Notes under the pieces: generated by a model | Databases searched by the model: none | What the model was told of the DNA's origin: nothing | What the model saw: the letters and a program-made list of their open reading frames with translations, nothing else | Translations under genes and position numbers: made by a program | Assembly (NCBI RefSeq): GCF_900103225.1 | Contig: NZ_FNJH01000005.1 | Coordinates: 1 to 64,000 of the forward strand | Source: Pseudomonas congelans | Lineage (GTDB): Bacteria > Pseudomonadota > Gammaproteobacteria > Pseudomonadales > Pseudomonadaceae | DNA length: 64,000 nucleotides | Reading direction: 5' to 3' | Shown here: positions 62,392 to 64,000 of the stretch, in pieces | How the letters are laid out: each line of letters starts with the position of its first letter | Numbering within the stretch: the first letter of the stretch is position 1

Positions 62392-63771
62392 TCAAGGGGC
62401 TGCGATCAATGACTCCACGGTCAGCGCCGCACGCAGCAGCCGCGCGTCTTCGCCTGCCGGTGCGCTGAGCAACAGCCCGGTGGGCAGGCCCGAGGCGTCG
62501 CGGCCGCAGGGCAGTGACACGCCGGGCATGTTCAGCAGGCTGCCGGGCATGGTCAGGCGCAGCGTGGCGAGGTTGGTTTGAACGAACAGATCGTCGTCAT
62601 TCAGCAGCGGTGCGAGCGGCGGTGCCACATGGGCCACCGTCGGGGTAATCAACAGCGCGCCGTCCAGTTCTAGGGTCAACTGCTCCTGCAACCGCTCGCG
62701 CGCGGCGTACAGATTGACCAGCAGGCTGGCCGGCATGGAACGGGCTGCCTCCAGGCGCTTGCGAACCCTGGGGTCGAGCTGGCTGGCGGCGTCGCTGTCG
62801 AGCAACGCCTGATGCAGCGCGAACGCTTCGGCGGCGCCAAGCCAGCCCTGTTGCTGAGTCAGCAACAACGTGGCCTGAAATGCCTGGCAAGGCTTGACCT
62901 CGATCAGTGCACCGCCTGAACGCAAGGCTTCAACGGCACGCAACAGGTTGTCGCGCACGGCTGGCGTGACGCGCTCGTCTTCCAGCACCGCCTGATCGAG
63001 CAGAAAACGCTGACCGGCCAGGCTGCGCGGTATCAACGATGAGGGTTTGCTGCGCGCGCAGAGCAGATCGTCGATCACCAGAGCGTCGCGCACGCTGCGG
63101 GTCAGTGGCCCGACGCTGTCCAGCGTCAGCGCCAGCGGGAAAACGCCGTCGCGGCTATAGCGGCGACTGGTGCTGCGAAACCCCACCAGGCCGTTGAGCG
63201 CTGCCGGAACACGAATAGAACCGGCGGTATCGGTGCCCATTGCGATCGGCACTGTGCCATTGGCCACGGCGACTGCCGAACCTGAAGACGAACCGCCAGG
63301 AATGCGCGGCGAGCTGTCGCTGTTGGGGTTGATCGGCGTACCGAAATGCGGGTTCAGGCCCAGCCCTGAATAAGCGAATTCACTGAGGTTGGTCTTGCCA
63401 AGGCTGACCATCCCGGACCGTGCCAACAGCCCGACACTCGGCGCATCCAGCAGCGCGGGCGAAAGGTTGTTGCGCACTGCGGCACCGGCGGTGGTGACGC
63501 TGCCTGCCACGTCGAAAAGGTCTTTCCAGGCGATGGGCACGCCGTCGAAGGGGCTCAATGGCTGCCCTTGGTGCCAGCGGGCCGCAGACGCTTCGGCTTC
63601 CCGGCGTGCCCGTTCGATACTCATGGAAATGAACACATGATCGGCCTGTGCCGCCTGTTGCAGGGCCTTGTCCAGAGCCTGCACAGGGTCACTGCGGCCC
63701 TGAGCAAAATCCTCGGCCAGTGCGCAGGCATCACGGGTAACGCTGTGACTCCCGGTATCGGTCATGGACAT
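62392..63771 (-). CDS. amidase-signature-family hydrolase
   Basis: A 459-residue amidase. The Ser-cisSer-Lys triad is visible: Lys in PIAWKDLFDVAG, and the Gly/Ser-rich GGSSSGSAVAVANG with DTAGSIRVPA. It hydrolyses an amide to acid and ammonia in the cytosol. It is the first gene of the minus-strand cluster. Two starts are possible, ATG at 63771 or 63765 (MSMTDTGS), both near AAAGG. An operator-like dyad lies right upstream at 63784-63810. A half-amidase acting on the ring-opened imide is my inference. Confidence 0.9.
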   Translation of the reverse strand: MSMTDTGSHSVTRDACALAEDFAQGRSDPVQALDKALQQAAQADHVFISMSIERARREAEASAARWHQGQPLSPFDGVPIAWKDLFDVAGSVTTAGAAVRNNLSPALLDAPSVGLLARSGMVSLGKTNLSEFAYSGLGLNPHFGTPINPNSDSSPRIPGGSSSGSAVAVANGTVPIAMGTDTAGSIRVPAALNGLVGFRSTSRRYSRDGVFPLALTLDSVGPLTRSVRDALVIDDLLCARSKPSSLIPRSLAGQRFLLDQAVLEDERVTPAVRDNLLRAVEALRSGGALIEVKPCQAFQATLLLTQQQGWLGAAEAFALHQALLDSDAASQLDPRVRKRLEAARSMPASLLVNLYAARERLQEQLTLELDGALLITPTVAHVAPPLAPLLNDDDLFVQTNLATLRLTMPGSLLNMPGVSLPCGRDASGLPTGLLLSAPAGEDARLLRAALTVESLIAAP

Positions 63772-63783
63772 CACACCTTTAAA

Positions 63784-63810
63784 AATGTACTTATTAATAA
63801 AATGTACATT
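63784..63810. promoter_or_regulatory. operator-like dyad before the amidase gene
   Basis: AATGTAC (63784-63790) and GTACATT (63804-63810) form a perfect inverted repeat with a 13-bp A/T spacer, 13-39 bp upstream of the amidase ATG. A related dyad is at 63973-63998. Confidence 0.6.
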
Positions 63811-63972
63811 TAATAAAGGCAGATTCCATGCCAATCTGCACTGCACGGCGCCGTGACCCAAGCGAGCGGATCGCCCTTTCGCGCTGGAACCGCCGTCCTA
63901 GAAACCTTTTTTCAAAAGCATCAACCAGTTGCGACAACGCTTCGCCAGAGCACAAGATCGTCATAAAGAAAT

Positions 63973-63998
63973 AATGTATCTTTTATAAAAGGTACATT
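63973..63998. promoter_or_regulatory. second operator-like dyad at the right end
   Basis: AATGTATC (63973-63980), TTTTATAAAA and GGTACATT (63991-63998) form a 26-bp dyad with one mismatched pair. The arms match those at 63784-63810. It probably serves a gene, perhaps the cluster's regulator, to the right of the window. Confidence 0.6.
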
Positions 63999-64000
63999 TC

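Overview
The window reads as a chromosomal segment of a fluorescent pseudomonad, most probably a member of the Pseudomonas syringae group. The order metG - rnfB - nth - small PA3496-type protein ... argG - motY - pyrC - rnt - bfd - bfrB - grxD ... argF - ABC ATPase - ybaK - glpF - glpK - glpR - glpD matches a core Pseudomonas backbone. The dispersed intergenic repeats built on GACGCAGAGCGTC are, as I remember, typical of P. syringae genomes. I found no rRNA, tRNA, CRISPR array, transposase, integrase or origin.

Layout. 1-3379: a repeat, then a ligase-associated helicase and its PdeM phosphoesterase. 3445-10266: a small Gly-Gly-leader-like peptide, dcd, a cold-shock gene, apbC, metG, an orphan soluble RnfB, nth and a PA3496-type protein. 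10422-13423: an accessory, AT-rich insert before argG with an EvgA/BvgA-type response regulator, a 1.2-kb non-coding stretch holding pairs of TTCYTACA-like octamers 22 bp apart, an unrecognised two-HTH protein and a truncated, frame-interrupted MvaT-like gene. 13489-24694: core metabolism (arginine, pyrimidine, RNase T, bacterioferritin and its ferredoxin, glutaredoxin, a molybdopterin oxidoreductase). 25048-30664: the glycerol regulon with GlpR operators and a tandem intergenic repeat. 30747-37507: the acidic amino-acid uptake operon with its AauS/AauR system, two AauR-type sites and a sigma-54 promoter. 37685-44686: miscellaneous genes, including a decayed metE beside metR, ddl, a Zur-type rpmE2 and opgC. 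45018-46884: a low-GC divergent pair of unknown genes whose shared promoter region carries the same TTCCTACA-type boxes. 47040-55440: a bifunctional penicillin-binding protein, an nfeR-nfeF pair, a Pr6Pr membrane protein, a VF530 protein and gcd.

55898-63771 is one long minus-strand cluster: amidase, polysaccharide-deacetylase-fold hydrolase, MFS transporter, two SDR dehydrogenases, a 99-residue CGLCG protein, a CobW GTPase and a substrate-binding-like protein without a signal peptide. I infer a catabolic operon that opens a cyclic imide or similar ring and removes the amide. Two related AATGTAY...GTACATT dyads sit upstream of it.

The most unusual items are the octamer arrays linked to the orphan response regulator and the divergent unknown pair, the MvaT fragment, the bacterioferritin that lacks four of six ferroxidase ligands, the membrane-anchor-less RnfB, the Gly-Gly-leader-like peptide and the imide/amide operon.
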